Source of the DNA: Crossaster papposus
Taxonomy: Eukaryota; Echinodermata; Asteroidea; Velatida; Solasteridae
Direction of reading: 5' to 3'
DNA: 64,000 nt
Assembly (NCBI GenBank): GCA_037893245.1
Contig: JBAIAA010000900.1
Location: forward strand, 124,001-188,000
Below, piece after piece: positions 32,101 through 43,600 of this stretch (the stretch's first letter is position 1; each line of letters starts with the position of its first letter). The position numbers and the translations under genes are program-made. The notes beneath the pieces were generated by a model, which was given only the letters and a program-made list of their open reading frames with translations, had not been told where the DNA came from and did no database searches.

Positions 32101-35100
32101 ATTCCATCAACATCTTGGCTGATGTGCTTCCCGAGGAAATGCCGTAAGTGTCTCAGGAAAAAACCATTCTCTTTGTGGATAATTCTTTTTACATAATTAA
32201 AGGAAAACGTTTGCTCTTCATCGGGAGATTTTTTTCTGGATGTTATGTAGTGTGAGCCAGATATTGTATAATAATAAACAGAATATTTCACTGAGCAGGG
32301 GTAATAATGATGTAGTGCCTTGAGTATACCTGTCTGGTGGATACGTTTGTTTATCACACATTTACAGCGTTATTATTATAGCCAGCAGTCTGACTGACCC
32401 TGTGGGCAAATCACCTTATACACATGACATTTTGTATTAAAGGGATCGTATACGTTTGGTAATTGGAACCTATTGTTTGTTTCAATCCTATATAGTTATA
32501 GATATATATCATAAAACTAAACTGTAAAAATTGTATTTCAAAAGGTGGTAGCGATTTTGAGATATTGCCAAATGAAATTCTTGAGCTTTTTTGTTCACGC
32601 AGGAAGAATAATCTGCATTGGAATACACACTCTGAGAAACGTCACTGCAGTAACGCTTCTCAGATTCAAATTTTTGGGGATAAAAAGTGATATCTTTTTC
32701 CATAACCGCAGTACTTCGAAGTGAAAAGTTTCTAAAAATGAATTATACTATCCAAAGCTGCTCTACTTCTTACCAAGTGAGTTTTTATTGCCATTAATTT
32801 TTGGAGTAATTACCAAACGTATACGATCCCTTTAAATGTTATTATTAGGCCAAGTTTTTATTCAATATCTGTATGATTTTTGTTGTCCATTTCACTTTGT
32901 AGAATCACCGTCTTACAGTCCATGAAGCTGGGAGTAGATGTCAATCGACACAAAGAGATCATTGTTAAGGCCATCTCAGCCATGTTACTACTACTGCTAA
33001 AACACTTCAAACTCAACCATGTCTACCAGGTATTCAGAAACCTTAGTGTATTAAAACAAATATCATGTCATTGATTTACCTTTTTACTGTTTCAAAAAAA
33101 GTGTAATAGGTGTCAATGTAGTCATTTCATTTTTATTTAATGTGAAGTCTTGTTGACTATTAATATCATGGATTTTAATTTGAAAGCAGGAACATTTTGT
33201 GTTAAAATTGCAATAAAATGTTGGGCGAAGATTTTGACTGGAAATGCTGTGCCAAAGGTCACTAGCTTAAATCTAGTATTAGGCTGAATTTATATTTGTA
33301 TTCCCATTTGAAGGCTGGTCCATGATAGGTGCAATTAAGCTGCCGCTGTGCCGGGGAATAAACTCCTAATCCAGTCTGAGACCAAGACTAGTTTAACAAT
33401 CGTATACAGCATTTGCAGACATCTAAAAATGTTACTACCGACATATTAAGAAATTTCTTACTTTCTTGAAAGTAAATTTGATTCTAGGCATCCAGCAGCA
33501 TTATTGTGCTGATTGTTCTGAAAATTTAAATTTTCCCCCCCCAAAAAAATACAATGGCAGGATGGCAATCGCGAAAAATAACAAATATAAAAACTGCCCG
33601 ACGGTTGAAAACAACGCCGTTTTTCTTGCTTTGTTCCTTGGCATCCATGATTGTAAAAATTCAGATAGGTCAGTTAATCGGTATTTACTAAAAAAAAAAA
33701 AAACCCAAATCATCCATTCCTGATAATTCAAGCAATTACCAATGGTGTAATTACCAATCCCACCTTTAAATCCTACTCCACTTGTTTAACCTAGAACTGA
33801 AATGATTTATGGTACCTAACTGTTTTTCCCTTCTTCATTTTTGCTAGTTTGAGTTCATGAGTCAGCATCTGGTCTTTGCTAACTGTATCCCTCTTGTCCT
33901 CAAGTTCTTCAATCAGAACATCATGGCCTACATCAGCACCAAAAACAGGTACATGCCGACTGACCAGTCAAGCATGTCAAAGTTCCACACTTCTGCGGGT
34001 TTCAGAATTTGTGTGTCGCCTAAAAAACAAATTTTTGAAGCATTAACCAGTTCTAAATTCTGTATGCCTGTATGTATGTTAACGTTTCAGGTTAAGGTCT
34101 GGAAACAAATGTATAACAAATGTATAACAAATGTGACCCTTGGGTGGGAAGACATGTTGGGGTTATTGAGGTCACAGGTCATGTTGGGGGCCATTTGAGG
34201 TCATCGTTTAAAAATGCACAAAATTTGACATTTTTCAGAACACAAAACATATAGGGATTGACCGCTGGAAAAGGTGACACTCGCAATCGGAGGATGACTT
34301 GTTTTAGCTTGACTGTGTTTTTGTATGCATGTCTGCACACAATGGCCTGCAACAAGCTTGCATGGAGCAAATGGTTTATTGACAACCACAAGTTATTACT
34401 GATGTGCAAAGTGGTTGGAGCATATAGCTCAACCCTAAACCGTCCATTGCTTGGTTCTTAAAAGTTTTTAAAAAAAATCGAAAATAAGTCACTATCAAAT
34501 TAATTTTGTATTTAAAAAAAATGATCGATAAAAATAGTAAGAAAAAAAAAATGACATTAACTTAAAATTAGTTGGTTGTTGCTAAAAACAAACTGAGCAG
34601 TCTATCAATTTTACTAAACATTGTTATTAACAACAAATTCACCTACAAACTGAAGCAACTAGTGCTGGATTTGTCGTGATTTCTCACCAGTGATTTCTCA
34701 CCAGTGATTTCTCACCAGTGATTTCTCTGTTTGCAATGACAGCATCAACGTGATTGACTTTCCTCTGTGTGTGATTGGAGATCAGCCTGAACTGACTGCA
34801 GAAAGCTTGGTAAGTTGACGCTCAAACTTAACAATATATTTGTTCTGCTGCTAATTGTAATTGTAATATGTCAGTTACAATTGTATAATATAAATGACTA
34901 GATTTGAAATTACAACCTTCCGAAAACGTTGACAACCTACAAGATGAGCTATGGTGTCCTGTTGTGGACTATTTGTCAATGTCTGTTTTATTGTTGTTGT
35001 TGGACTTGAAAGCTATAAACCGTATTTCTGTCATGGCTTAACCACAAAAGAACCAGTGTCGTGACCTCGTGGTCTGGAGCATTGAGTTTGCCATCTGTGG

Positions 35101-38100
35101 GTAAAGCTGCAGGTTGTGGGTTTGAGTCCGGCCTGGGACTACGGTGTGTGCCCTTGGGCAAGGCACTTTGTCACTAATTGCTTCTCTCCACCCAGGAGTA
35201 AATGGGTACCTGTGAGGGCAGATATGGTTGTTGTTAGCTGCTTTGTGCCGATACGGCAGCATTGAGCTGTATACTCCTCAGGGAGCTGAGATGGCATTTG
35301 GAATGTTTCGTAGGCCCAATGAGCAGGAGTAATAATTGTATTGCCGCGAGCACTAGTATTGGTGGATACGTGCATTTTATAAATATCCATTATGGTTATT
35401 AATATTTTGGTTATAATTATTGTTATAACGACAATTATTGTACGGCAGATAGGTGATGGGATTGTGCCTTTGACCCTTAAAGCAAGGAATTTGACACACA
35501 GTCAGAGTATGTCATGAAAACGATTTTTGGCTATAGGGCCACCGCAGATTTGTCCTTTGTTCAAAATAGCTGTCATTGCTTGTTATTCTACATTTTGTTA
35601 TTCTATATTTTTCTCATGACATACTTTGACTGTATGCTAAATTTAATGTTTATATCATCAAAGGCACAATAACCCAAATAGTTTTCCTATCTGCTCCACT
35701 ATTAGGAATCACTCGGAAAATATGCAGCTTTTTGTTACAAACCTTAAAGGTAGTATACACCATTGGTAATTTTTTGAATTATCAGGATTGGGTGGATTTG
35801 GAGGTTTGTATTTCATAGTAAATATCGTTTAACTGACCTGTCCAAAGTTTTACAATCACTGTTGCTGAGAAACGCAAGAAAAACGACGTTCGTTTAGTCA
35901 ACCGGAGTCGGGCAGTTTTTCCTATGTTGTTTTTGTTTTTTTCGCGATCGCCGTCCGGCGATAATGGATTTTGGTTTATACAATTAAATTTTTCGGAACA
36001 ATTACAGGATATCTAGGGCAATCATTTTGCTGGATGCCTACAATCATTATTTACTTTCAAATAAGTAAGATATTTCTTAATAATTCGGTAGTAAATTTTC
36101 TCGATATCTGCAAATGGTGTATCCTACCTTTAAAGCCATTTGATTTCTTCCTCCTACTCCTCTAGGAGGCTGGTGATACCATTCCTTACTGCTGGCGTAA
36201 TCTCTTCTCTTGTATCAATCTCCTGAGGATACTCAACAAACTCACCAAGTGGAAGCACTCCAGAACCATGGTGAGAAACAAACCAGGAGTTTTGTTTTAG
36301 AAATTTGTAGATTCTGATATTGTTATTGTTATTATTATTGTTATTGTTATTATTTTTACCGTTGTTGCACGCATGCATCAGTTGTCAACTGCATGGTTCT
36401 CATAACCAAGAATCACAACATAATGTAAGGTTTACCTAACCAGTTCGAGCCGGAGGTTGTATATACAAGCAAAGTTTTCCCCTGATTCAAAACGGATGAC
36501 GCATAAACACGTCCATACACATGTAAACCAAATAAGTCTTCATTGAAAAGTTTGACAATTGGGTCATTTGAGACCTAGGAATACAAGGTTGCGTGCATGT
36601 CATAACAAACGGCCTTGTTTGTGCTAGCATTGTAAGCATCAAATTGCTTGTTGCCATTTGTGTGCTATTGAAGACGGCCTATAACCATAGACATCAATGC
36701 CAACACATCTAAGATTTTAATTCAGATGCATTCTTAAGACGTTTCTATCCTGGTTCCTCCTAGATGTTAGTCGTCTTCAAGTCAGCCCCCATATTGAAGC
36801 GAGCTCTGAAGGTCAAGCAAGCCATGATGCAGGTGTATGTTCTCAAACTCCTCAAGGTACAGACTAAGTACCTCGGCAGACAGTGGCGTAAGAGTAATAT
36901 GAAGACGATGTCAGCCATCTACCAGAAAGTACGACACCGACTCAATGATGACTGGGCCTATGGAAATGGTGAGTAGAACAACGCCACCAAGTGTCGGATG
37001 TTGTCCAGCCAGTCCCTCCGCCCCCTCTTAAAAATTCCAACTATAGGTTTTCCCGGTCAATTGTAGAAAATGAGCAGCCAATTTAATGTTTGGGCGTTAT
37101 AATTAAAGCGATTTGGTCTCTCTAGTTCTTAGTCCATTTCAAATTCAGAATTTGGGCATTTAATTTAGTTTTCAGGCATGCAAATTCCTTTAGCAATGTG
37201 TTCATTGAAATAAACTTGAAATATATGCCCTATTTTTCATTGATTGTTGATACAGAAGATTGTGAATGTTGGTCACCATTGTCCGTAAACAATTAGTTTA
37301 TTGTCCTAAAAACTGTTTACCAGTTCGCGCTAGATGACGTATATAAACTAAAAGTTTCCCCCTACTCAAAACGGATGACACATAAACATGCCACGAGCAA
37401 GGCCGGAAATGTCTGTCAGCAGCGAGCAAGGCCAGAAATGGGCGTGCTTCCTGGTACTATCGGCTTTAACCCGCCTCGGATCGAGTTTCGTTAAAAAAAA
37501 AAAATCTCGCGCGTCGACTCGGTGATGTTAAAATGATCCCGGCGCTAACTGGTTAATAAAAAAATTAAAAATCATTCATTCGTTGGCCTAATGTTGGTTC
37601 TAACACCCCGTTTGTTTTGTGTACACAGCCATTTTGTTTCTGAAGATCTTTTTAATATTAGGCCCTCTTAACTTATTTGAACAAAAGAAAATGGCGGCCA
37701 TTTTCTTTTGCTTGACATATTTGTGTAGATTTTATGGCAGAATTATTTAGCGTCACGTCATTATGGTCATGATTAGAATCCACTCCAGCGTACTACGCTC
37801 TAAAACACTGCAAAAGAGAACAATTACAATTCAAAGAAAAAGACTCAGATTTGTAAAAAATTTAAAATTATGATGCGGCAGCCAAAAAGGATATAGTCCA
37901 GGCAAAATACATAATTTTGTTTTGTTGACCTCAAACAAATTGCAACAAATTGTTTTTCACCACAGTGCACTTCTATAAGGTCCCTAGAATGACATACTAA
38001 AAATCTACAAAAATCCAAGTGGTGCAAATATGTCTAAATTGCATAAATCGTTAATCCCTGCCGTGTAATATGTTTATATTCCCATATTTGGGTATATATT

Positions 38101-39444
38101 TTATTTTAATTTTTTTTAATTTTGGCGATTATACTTAAACATCCTTACTTCAATAACATTTTCTAAAGCATGTAAGTGACTAAATAATTATGAAAATATA
38201 GTAATGGTCCAAAATTACTACAATTATACCCTATCATTTGCACGCATTTACCTTGTCTCCAGATATCATCAAGTAGTAAGTATTGAAGTGCTTCAAATTC
38301 ACCAAGTTGCTTACTGGCACAGTTATCCTATTAAAACCTTATGGAAAATCATATGGACAATAATAACATTGTGATATTTAGCCCAGCAAACAAAAACTTG
38401 GAAAAAATGATGTGTCCCTAAATTGGGCTAACAAGTAGGTGAAGGGTTGCCTAAGGTGAGAGACTTGAACAAGTTCAAGGAAACCCCCCAAATTTAAGAT
38501 TTTTGTTGCTTACAATAATCATATCTACGTTAAAATGTTTTTTGAGGATCTCCTTGAACTTGTTCAAGTCTTCCATGTTAGGCAACCCTTTAACTACTTT
38601 TTAGCCCAATTTATAGACACACCATTTTTCCCAAGTTTTTGTTTTCTGGGCTAAATATCACAATGTTATTATTGTTCATATGATTTTTCATAAGGTTTTA
38701 ATATGATAACTGTGCCAGTAAGCAACTTGGTGAATTTGAAGCTCACCAATACTGACTACATGATGATATCTGGAGACAGTGTAATATGCGCACATTTATA
38801 GGGTCACAAAGTTGCCATTTTGGATAATTACTGTGTTCTCATAATTATTCAGTCACTTATATGCTTTAGCAAATGTTATTCAAGTAAGGATATGTAAGTA
38901 GAATCACCAAAATAAACTTTTCAAAAAATAAAAATAAAATATATACTCAAATAATGGGAATAAACATATTACATGGCAGGGATTAACGATTTATGCAAAT
39001 TAGACATATTTCCACCACTTGGATTTTTGTAGATTTTTAGTATGTCATTCTAGGAACCTTTTAGAAGTGCACTTTGGTGAAAAACAATTTGTTGCAATTT
39101 GTTTGAGGTCAAAACTTATTTTTCCTGGACTAATAAGCGCGAGGATGAGAAACTAACATTGGTGATTTCTGTTCTCAGATATGGATGCCCGCCCGTGGGA
39201 TTTCCAAGCAGAGGAGTGCGCCCTCAGAGCCTGCGTAGATCGCTTCAACACGCGACGCTACGATCAGTCCACACCCATGGACCCAGAGTACCAGCCCGTA
39301 GATAACAATCCTCAGAGCGTACTCAGTCAGACGATGGAGCTAAGCGAAGAGTTTCAACGATTCTACGAGGTCTGGCTGGACAGGGAAGTGTTTACTACAC
39401 AGATTAACTGGGACCTGCTGCTGAAAGATAAAATCTGTACCTAG
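20139..39444 (+). CDS. STRIP1: Striatin-interacting protein (STRIP), complete
   Basis: STRIP is the scaffold of the STRIPAK phosphatase/kinase complex (PP2A, striatin, GCKIII kinases), acting on Hippo signalling, cytoskeleton and trafficking. Coding exons: 20139-20234, 20952-21021, 21611-21685, 21852-21983, 22413-22533, 23179-23247, 23836-23942, 24319-24446, 24581-24760, 28841-29016, 29400-29465, 29890-29953, 30263-30334, 30965-31039, 32046-32143, 32903-33029, 33848-33948, 34743-34809, 36166-36270, 36764-36968, 39179-39444. All phases agree: 799 residues (human paralogues about 835). The N-terminal conserved region includes [10 protein letters not shown](I)[10 protein letters not shown], followed by an acidic Glu-rich linker (exon 28841). 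The C-terminal region carries [40 protein letters not shown] and [14 protein letters not shown], all hallmarks of STRIP1/2. An invertebrate would normally have one copy, so STRIP1 versus STRIP2 cannot be assigned. Confidence 0.96.
20802..20882. repeat. 21-bp inverted repeat in STRIP intron 1
   Basis: Arms 20802-20822 and 20862-20882 pair at 20 of 21 positions (agcgccaccaacg / cgttggtggcgct), separated by 39 bp. Could be a MITE remnant or a structured intronic element. It lies 70 bp upstream of exon 2. Confidence 0.7.
21722..21850 (+). mobile_element. SINE 3' end forming a STRIP splice acceptor
   Basis: Ordered phrases gagctgcatactcccca, gggagctgagatggta, gtttcatgggcccaatgacc and agcgccttgagtatata, then a (tta) tail, match the 3' half of the SINE at 35058-35395. 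The tail runs straight into cag at the 3' splice site of exon 21852. Confidence 0.8.
22075..22335 (-). mobile_element. tRNA-derived SINE (family V), minus orientation
   Basis: Minus strand: tggagcattgaatttgt, ggttgtgggtgcgagtcc (B-box like), gcccttgggcaatgcactt, actcattgcttctctcc and gtaaatgggtgactgtg. STRIP intron between exons 21852 and 22413. Confidence 0.75.
23385..23515 (+). mobile_element. tRNA-like SINE head
   Basis: Contains tagctcagttggtagaacgc (A box) and ggttcaaatcc (B box), with ggcaag / cttgcc as a possible acceptor stem, and a 3' flank ttttctttgttcac-like also seen at 30615 and 54430. A cgcaggt duplication, a mismatched D stem and a nine-base anticodon loop argue against a working tRNA. 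The preceding phrase gaccgcc(a)acata is shared with 30540-30553. STRIP intron. Confidence 0.7.
26368..26459. mobile_element. Small palindrome with telomere-like ends
   Basis: Starts ttaaccctaactccct and ends agggagttagggttaa, with inner aatt-gtattgttcaataac. The ends contain CCCTAA/TTAGGG and begin with TTAA. The phrase recurs at 18688, 18940, 27288 and 31990, so it marks a dispersed element family, not a telomere. Confidence 0.7.
27878..28058 (+). repeat. 12-bp CpG-dense minisatellite
   Basis: About 14 copies of gggtcggctcgc with variants (gagtcggctcgc, gagttggctcgc). Each full unit has two or three CpGs, in an otherwise CpG-poor AT-rich intron. The 12-bp period keeps all frames open, so the reading frames over it (27743-28174 and reverse) are artefacts. 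Confidence 0.85.
28194..28395 (+). mobile_element. Palindromic MITE (TTGTTGACTGCTGTGATG family), copy 3
   Basis: Arms acaattgttgactgctgtga and its inverse tcacagcagtcaacaattgt are perfect. The inner part gacgcatagcaccctcg / gggtgctatgcgttcc also folds. The left flank matches the copy at 15665-15930. Confidence 0.85.
30528..30640 (+). mobile_element. tRNA-like SINE head, second copy
   Basis: Phrases gggagaccgctaacata, gttggtagagcgccggt, gggtcgcaggttcaagtccc and tttctttgttcactttga parallel 23385-23515. The A-box half is shortened. STRIP intron. Confidence 0.65.
31615..32005. repeat. 'TTAACCCTAAC / tagccaaaggg' repeat
   Basis: Contains ggaggatttgggaggaatt, gattgaggata, ctagccaaagggccttt and ggttagggttaag. 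Shares most of these with 55690-55890. Fills much of the STRIP intron before exon 32046. Confidence 0.55.
32437..32835. mobile_element. TTAA-flanked MITE with long terminal repeats
   Basis: TTAA, then agggatcgtatacgtttggt; at the other end accaaacgtatacgatccct, then TTAA. The ends pair perfectly for about 25 bp, extending through aatt. About 400 bp, non-coding, in the STRIP intron between exons 32046-32143 and 32903-33029. A truncated end (atacgatccctttaa) lies at about 40106. Confidence 0.85.
34055..34340 (+). repeat. Dispersed repeat with AGGTCA half-sites (copy 2)
   Basis: Related to 1200-1565. It holds a perfect direct repeat AGGTCA-c-AGGTCA (34169-34181, DR1 spacing) and a third aggtca at 34197. 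STRIP intron. Confidence 0.6.
34676..34727 (+). repeat. 14-bp tandem repeat next to a STRIP splice acceptor
   Basis: Three and a half copies of tgatttctcaccag, ending about 15 bp before the AG of exon 34743. Each unit is pyrimidine-rich and ends in CAG, so the array offers several acceptor-like sites. Confidence 0.8.
35058..35395 (+). mobile_element. tRNA-derived SINE (family V), fullest copy
   Basis: Order: gtggtctggagcattgagtt, ggttgtgggtttgagtccgg (B box), gcccttgggcaaggcacttt, ttgcttctctccaccc, gtaaatgggtacctgtg, gagctgtatactcctcaggg, gtttcgtaggcccaatga, then an AT-rich tail with tggatacgtgca. STRIP intron between exons 34743 and 36166. Confidence 0.8.
35465..35690. mobile_element. Palindromic element, family with 58435-58670
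   Basis: Arms cacagtcagagtatgtcatg and catgacatactttgactgt pair. Middle text ggccaccgcagatttgtcct matches ggccatcgcagaattgtcct at 58487. Non-coding. Confidence 0.7.
35744..36133. mobile_element. TTAA-flanked element (AGGTAGTATACACC family), next to a STRIP exon
   Basis: TTAA, aggtagtatacaccattggt and, at the far end, aaatggtgtatcctacct, TTAA. The far end is 32 bp before exon 36166, so the branch point region is partly squeezed against the element. A sister copy lies at about 57800-58154. Confidence 0.8.
36437..36520 (-). mobile_element. Fragment of the CCAGTTCG/TTAA MITE family
   Basis: aaccagttcgagccggaggt, caaagttttcccctgattca and aacggatgacgcataaacac match one end of the family. The other end is lost. 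STRIP intron. Confidence 0.65.
37316..37556 (-). mobile_element. CCAGTTCG/TTAA MITE, nearly complete
   Basis: Starts ttaccagttcgcgct and ends ggcgctaactggttaa. Inner phrases ggatgacacataaacatgcc, ggccggaaatgtctgtcagc and atcgagtttcgtt place it in the family. Last STRIP intron. Confidence 0.8.
37893..39132. repeat. 1.24-kb palindrome in the last STRIP intron
   Basis: The left arm (37893 to about 38490) and right arm (about 38543-39132) are inverted copies about 590 bp long around a spacer of roughly 50 bp. Examples: tagtccagg / cctggacta at the outer ends; gtcattctaggaacc / ggtccctagaatgac; gattaacgatttatgc / gcataaatcgttaatc; gcaacttggtgaattt / aaattcaccaagttgc; ccttgaacttgttcaagtc / gacttgaacaagttcaagg near the centre. 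Arms differ by scattered substitutions. No coding capacity. It ends 46 bp before the final STRIP exon. Confidence 0.9.
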
Positions 39445-40611
39445 GGGAGGGGAAGGGGTGTGCTAAGTCAGACGATGGAGTAGGGTGGGGAATTTCTTGT
39501 TGCTTCGCATGAGGTAATATGATATTTTATATATCAAACAATAGTGTACTTTTTGCAACTATTACAAAAAGTAACCAACCAAAATACTGTAAAAAGCTTC
39601 TTGTAAAGATAGTGAAATTATTCCTTGTGGCATGATGTCATTTTAAAGAAAATAACAAACAAATTCCATCAGTAGTATTTTATCTGCAAACGGTGCACGC
39701 AATAGGCTGAATAAGAACACTGATCACATTTCAAATTAAGGAAACAACAAAGAATGCCATTTCCAAATGTCTCAGAGACGCACTTTTGAAAATGTACGCA
39801 AATAGTGCGCGCAGGTGTTTGAACGACAAGCAGCGCACTCGTTGGCGCTACTGTTGGTCGTGACTCGCTCGTTGCTGCATTTCGCTGGCTAAAAACGTGC
39901 CCATCACGCAGATTGTGTTTTCACTTTAAATTGTGACTCAGCAAATTTTGAATTGAAATTGAAATTCTAGAATATTGTTTTGTCGGATAATGTAGCATTC
40001 ACAGAGCTAAAACCTTCATCAGGTTGTTTGTCAAGCACCTTTCTTTAGATTTGGAGAACCTTTGCAGCTTAAAACGATAAAAATGTACAACCAACAAATA
40101 TTATACGATCCCTTTAAATTTAAGCTGACAACCACACCCACCCTCGATATTTTCACTCAAAAATATATTTAGCAAATGTACATGATGTAAAATCAATTGC
40201 TTGTTTAGTGTTTCTTCGCAGGCATATATCGAGACTGGAGCTGCTTGAGGAAGACTGTGATAGCTTTTAAGCTTGATTAAAAATAACAAATGTGAATGAC
40301 TTGTGAACTTAGTTGCCTTGTGGTGAAAACCTTGTATAATGCTAACCCTTATTTAAGACATGTACATGTAATGTAGTAACCCACCTGTGTTTATAGAAGG
40401 TTTTTGTGCAATTGTTTCTTAAGAGATTTGCTCAAAGATTATCAGGCAATTTTAGGACGCCAGTCCTCGATGAGACCGTCTTCAGGTTCTAGACGTGTTG
40501 AATAAAGAAAATGTAAGGAGTTACAAAGATCCTGTTAACTTTGCTTGATATTTCCCTGTGTGCCAAGTTCTCTTGAACCATGTGAACAGAATGTACATAG
40601 AATGTAATAAA
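39445..40611 (+). other. STRIP 3' UTR with two poly(A) signals
   Basis: AATAAA at 40501-40506 and 40606-40611 are good candidates for the transcript end. The UTR includes a reversed copy (about 39960-40110) of the dispersed TTTGTCAGTTGTGCATTT repeat, ending in the truncated atacgatccctttaa terminus. No coding potential. Confidence 0.5.
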
Positions 40612-43600
40612 AACTAGTATTTAAAAAGAAAGTTTGATTCATTTCGTTTTGGTTTTTTTAAGAAACAAAATGGGACCCACTCTACACAAATGAGTCTGTC
40701 GCATAATACAGTTTCACGTACATAGAGGTGTTTTTTTGCAGAAGCAGAACAAAACAATAATGCAAACCTGCTTCTATAGGGGATGATTGTCACTTTTGAA
40801 ACTGGACCTACGACCATTGAAATGACAATAGCTCCGCCCGGCAACATTGTATCTCAACAATCAAGGTGTCAAAATACGCAGAACAAAATTATGCACTGGG
40901 TTATTTACTTGGATTAATCCATATCCTTTCGGGCCGTTAATTAATGGCTCATTTTTAAGTGTCTCGATATTTTTTCTGAGGAGTTTATGTGGTTAGGCAG
41001 GAAAAGGTATGAACATGGAAGATGAGTGTCTAGGATCGAAATACAACAATTGCACCGGGTTTGGGGAAAGAAATGAAAGGTAGATGGCCAATCAGTTTTT
41101 GCAACATTCTGGGGATAGAAAGGGGCAGCATGACTGCGAAACAGCAACTTGAGGTTTCGATTCATTAAAACATCCCTGTCAGCATATTAGCTGCATGTGT
41201 GACTGTACATACACACAATAGAGACTATTGTTATAAACCATTCGGCTGTGCAGTCAACTGCAAGTAAAACTTTATTTATTCATACGAATTGAAGCATTTG
41301 CTTTTCTTTCATGCTTTATACTCCGAAATACTTTTACTTTTTGCATGTACTTCATTGCATTTGCTAGTTTTTGTTCAATCCACCCATTGTCCAGGGCGGA
41401 TCTAAGATGCTGAATAACTGAGCAACAGCATCACTCAGTAGTGCAATTCGTTATTTACCGCAGATTTTGAGAATTTTATAAGATCAAAGTGTTCGTTGGG
41501 AGTGTTTTTATACACAATCTCATTTATTATTTATCACAAAATGACAGACAATCTAGAGTTCAACCTTTGAAGAGAAGTTTGGGAGCCATTTTCTACAAAC
41601 CTACTTCTAATTTAAGGTACCTTGTGTAGCCTAAACGAACAACCTTTACTTAATTTATGCTAGCATGCTATTCTAGATAATCAAATAGTTTTGTGTAACA
41701 AAAAAGGTATAAAAGTCTTAAGTCAATAATGTTTTGATTTTCTATCAATTTTAAATTTGTGAACTTTTGTTTTTCTTCACAACAAACTTGTCCCATAAAG
41801 ACAATTATTCAGGCTTATCTTAACGAATGTCAGAAGGTTCATATCTAAAATATACTTTTGTAAAAGAATAAATAAAAAGGTACAAAACACTCCAGAAATG
41901 TACAAAAATCAAACAAAAAAATGTTGCCAAGCAAAGCAAAGTAGCAAAGATCGTTCAATATTTCTCAGCACTACGTGATTATTGCACTTAACACAAAAGT
42001 AAATGTCAAATCTACACGAACTAAACACATCATGCAAAACAAATTAAATATATCCTCATCTGAGACAGCCGCGTGGTTGGAATGATGCAGATTGTTATGG
42101 GGGGGGGGGGGAACGTGTTGGCATTTAATGATAAAACTACATATTTAGTATGTAAGCCAACCAATGTATGGACCATGACAATCATTCATGAATACAAGAA
42201 AAAGTTTTTTAAAAAAGGGGAAAAAAAGAACAGCCTTTTTTCAATGTCTCAGTTTTACACTTACATTATACTTTTGCTGTTTATGTAACCTTTCTCCCTT
42301 TACGCTGTGCTGTTAATCATTTCCATCATAGCCTTTTCATGTTTTAAGATGATCACCTGTCCAAGTGACTCTCAACTTTGTTTCAGAAAAAGGTCCCTGG
42401 AATGAAAACTACTGGACCGTATCGTTCTTCATCTAGAAAGATTCCGTCCGGCTATCCAAACTAGTTTTTCTAGTCGGAGGGTACTGAAAATCGGTCGTTC
42501 TATTTCTTTTTTTGACCACCCTGTATATGCTTCAGTCTCATGTTTAATAGTATTCACCAAAAATACCAAGGTTGTTTTCAAACTTGAATTAAGTCTAGAA
42601 TAGTACATACGCTATCGGTGTCGGAGTCTACATAACTTGCGAGGAATGTTTCAATACTGTATGTCTAAATTTTGCCAACAAAACTACTCTTAATGGGGGG
42701 CAAAATGGCAGAAAAATTACCGAGTTGTCATTTTCCTCTTAAGTCCAAACCATTCAATATATTCCATTAAAAAGTAACTCCTCAAAAATATCATCTTTTT
42801 TTCTCTCACAAGCATGACGAGTGAGGAGCAATGGAGTTGTTTATGAAATCAAGCTAATTTATCATATACGTTTTATCATATACAGTGGCATTAAGCCAGT
42901 TAAAAACGTTATTCATATTTTTTTTAAACCAGCTTCAAATAACTTGTTCTTTTAAAACTATCATTTAATACATGCATTTCTGTTTACAAATTAAACACTA
43001 TTAAAACAAATTTAAATCAGGATATTGATAATTAAGAATTGATAATTGTTATGCATAATTTGAACTTGAATAATTATATACATAAATCACTCAGCTAATT
43101 TAAGTTATTTAAAATACAATTTTTTATGAAAAAAAATAGGGAAATGCTTTTCAAAAGTCTAAATTACAGGCCCATTTTGGGAACAGTTTACTAGTCTTGG
43201 TTCCTAGGTGCCCTTGTGATGCAGTGTGATGTTTCAGCATGCGTGGAATTATGTGGAATTATGTCTCTGAAGAAGATCTTGTTAAGATCAAAATATTAGG
43301 CCCTCTTAACTTATTTGAATTGTGTGGTTAGCGGAGCCTTTGGATTGGGTTCTGGTTGACTTGTGTTTTCCCTATCAATGGTTTTTGTATAATTCTGTCA
43401 CATATCAAGCCTTGTTCTTGATTGATCTTATTGTAACTACACATTCTTCATCTGTCTATGAGCCAATTCCATGTCTCGTGCACGCACGGAAATGTGCTAT
43501 AGAAATACAAACCAACATGTACAGACTTGCCATTCGTGTTGTGACAGCGTACTGCAAGCTGGTAGGGATTTTCTGCTACCAGAAAACCTACTGTCATCAT

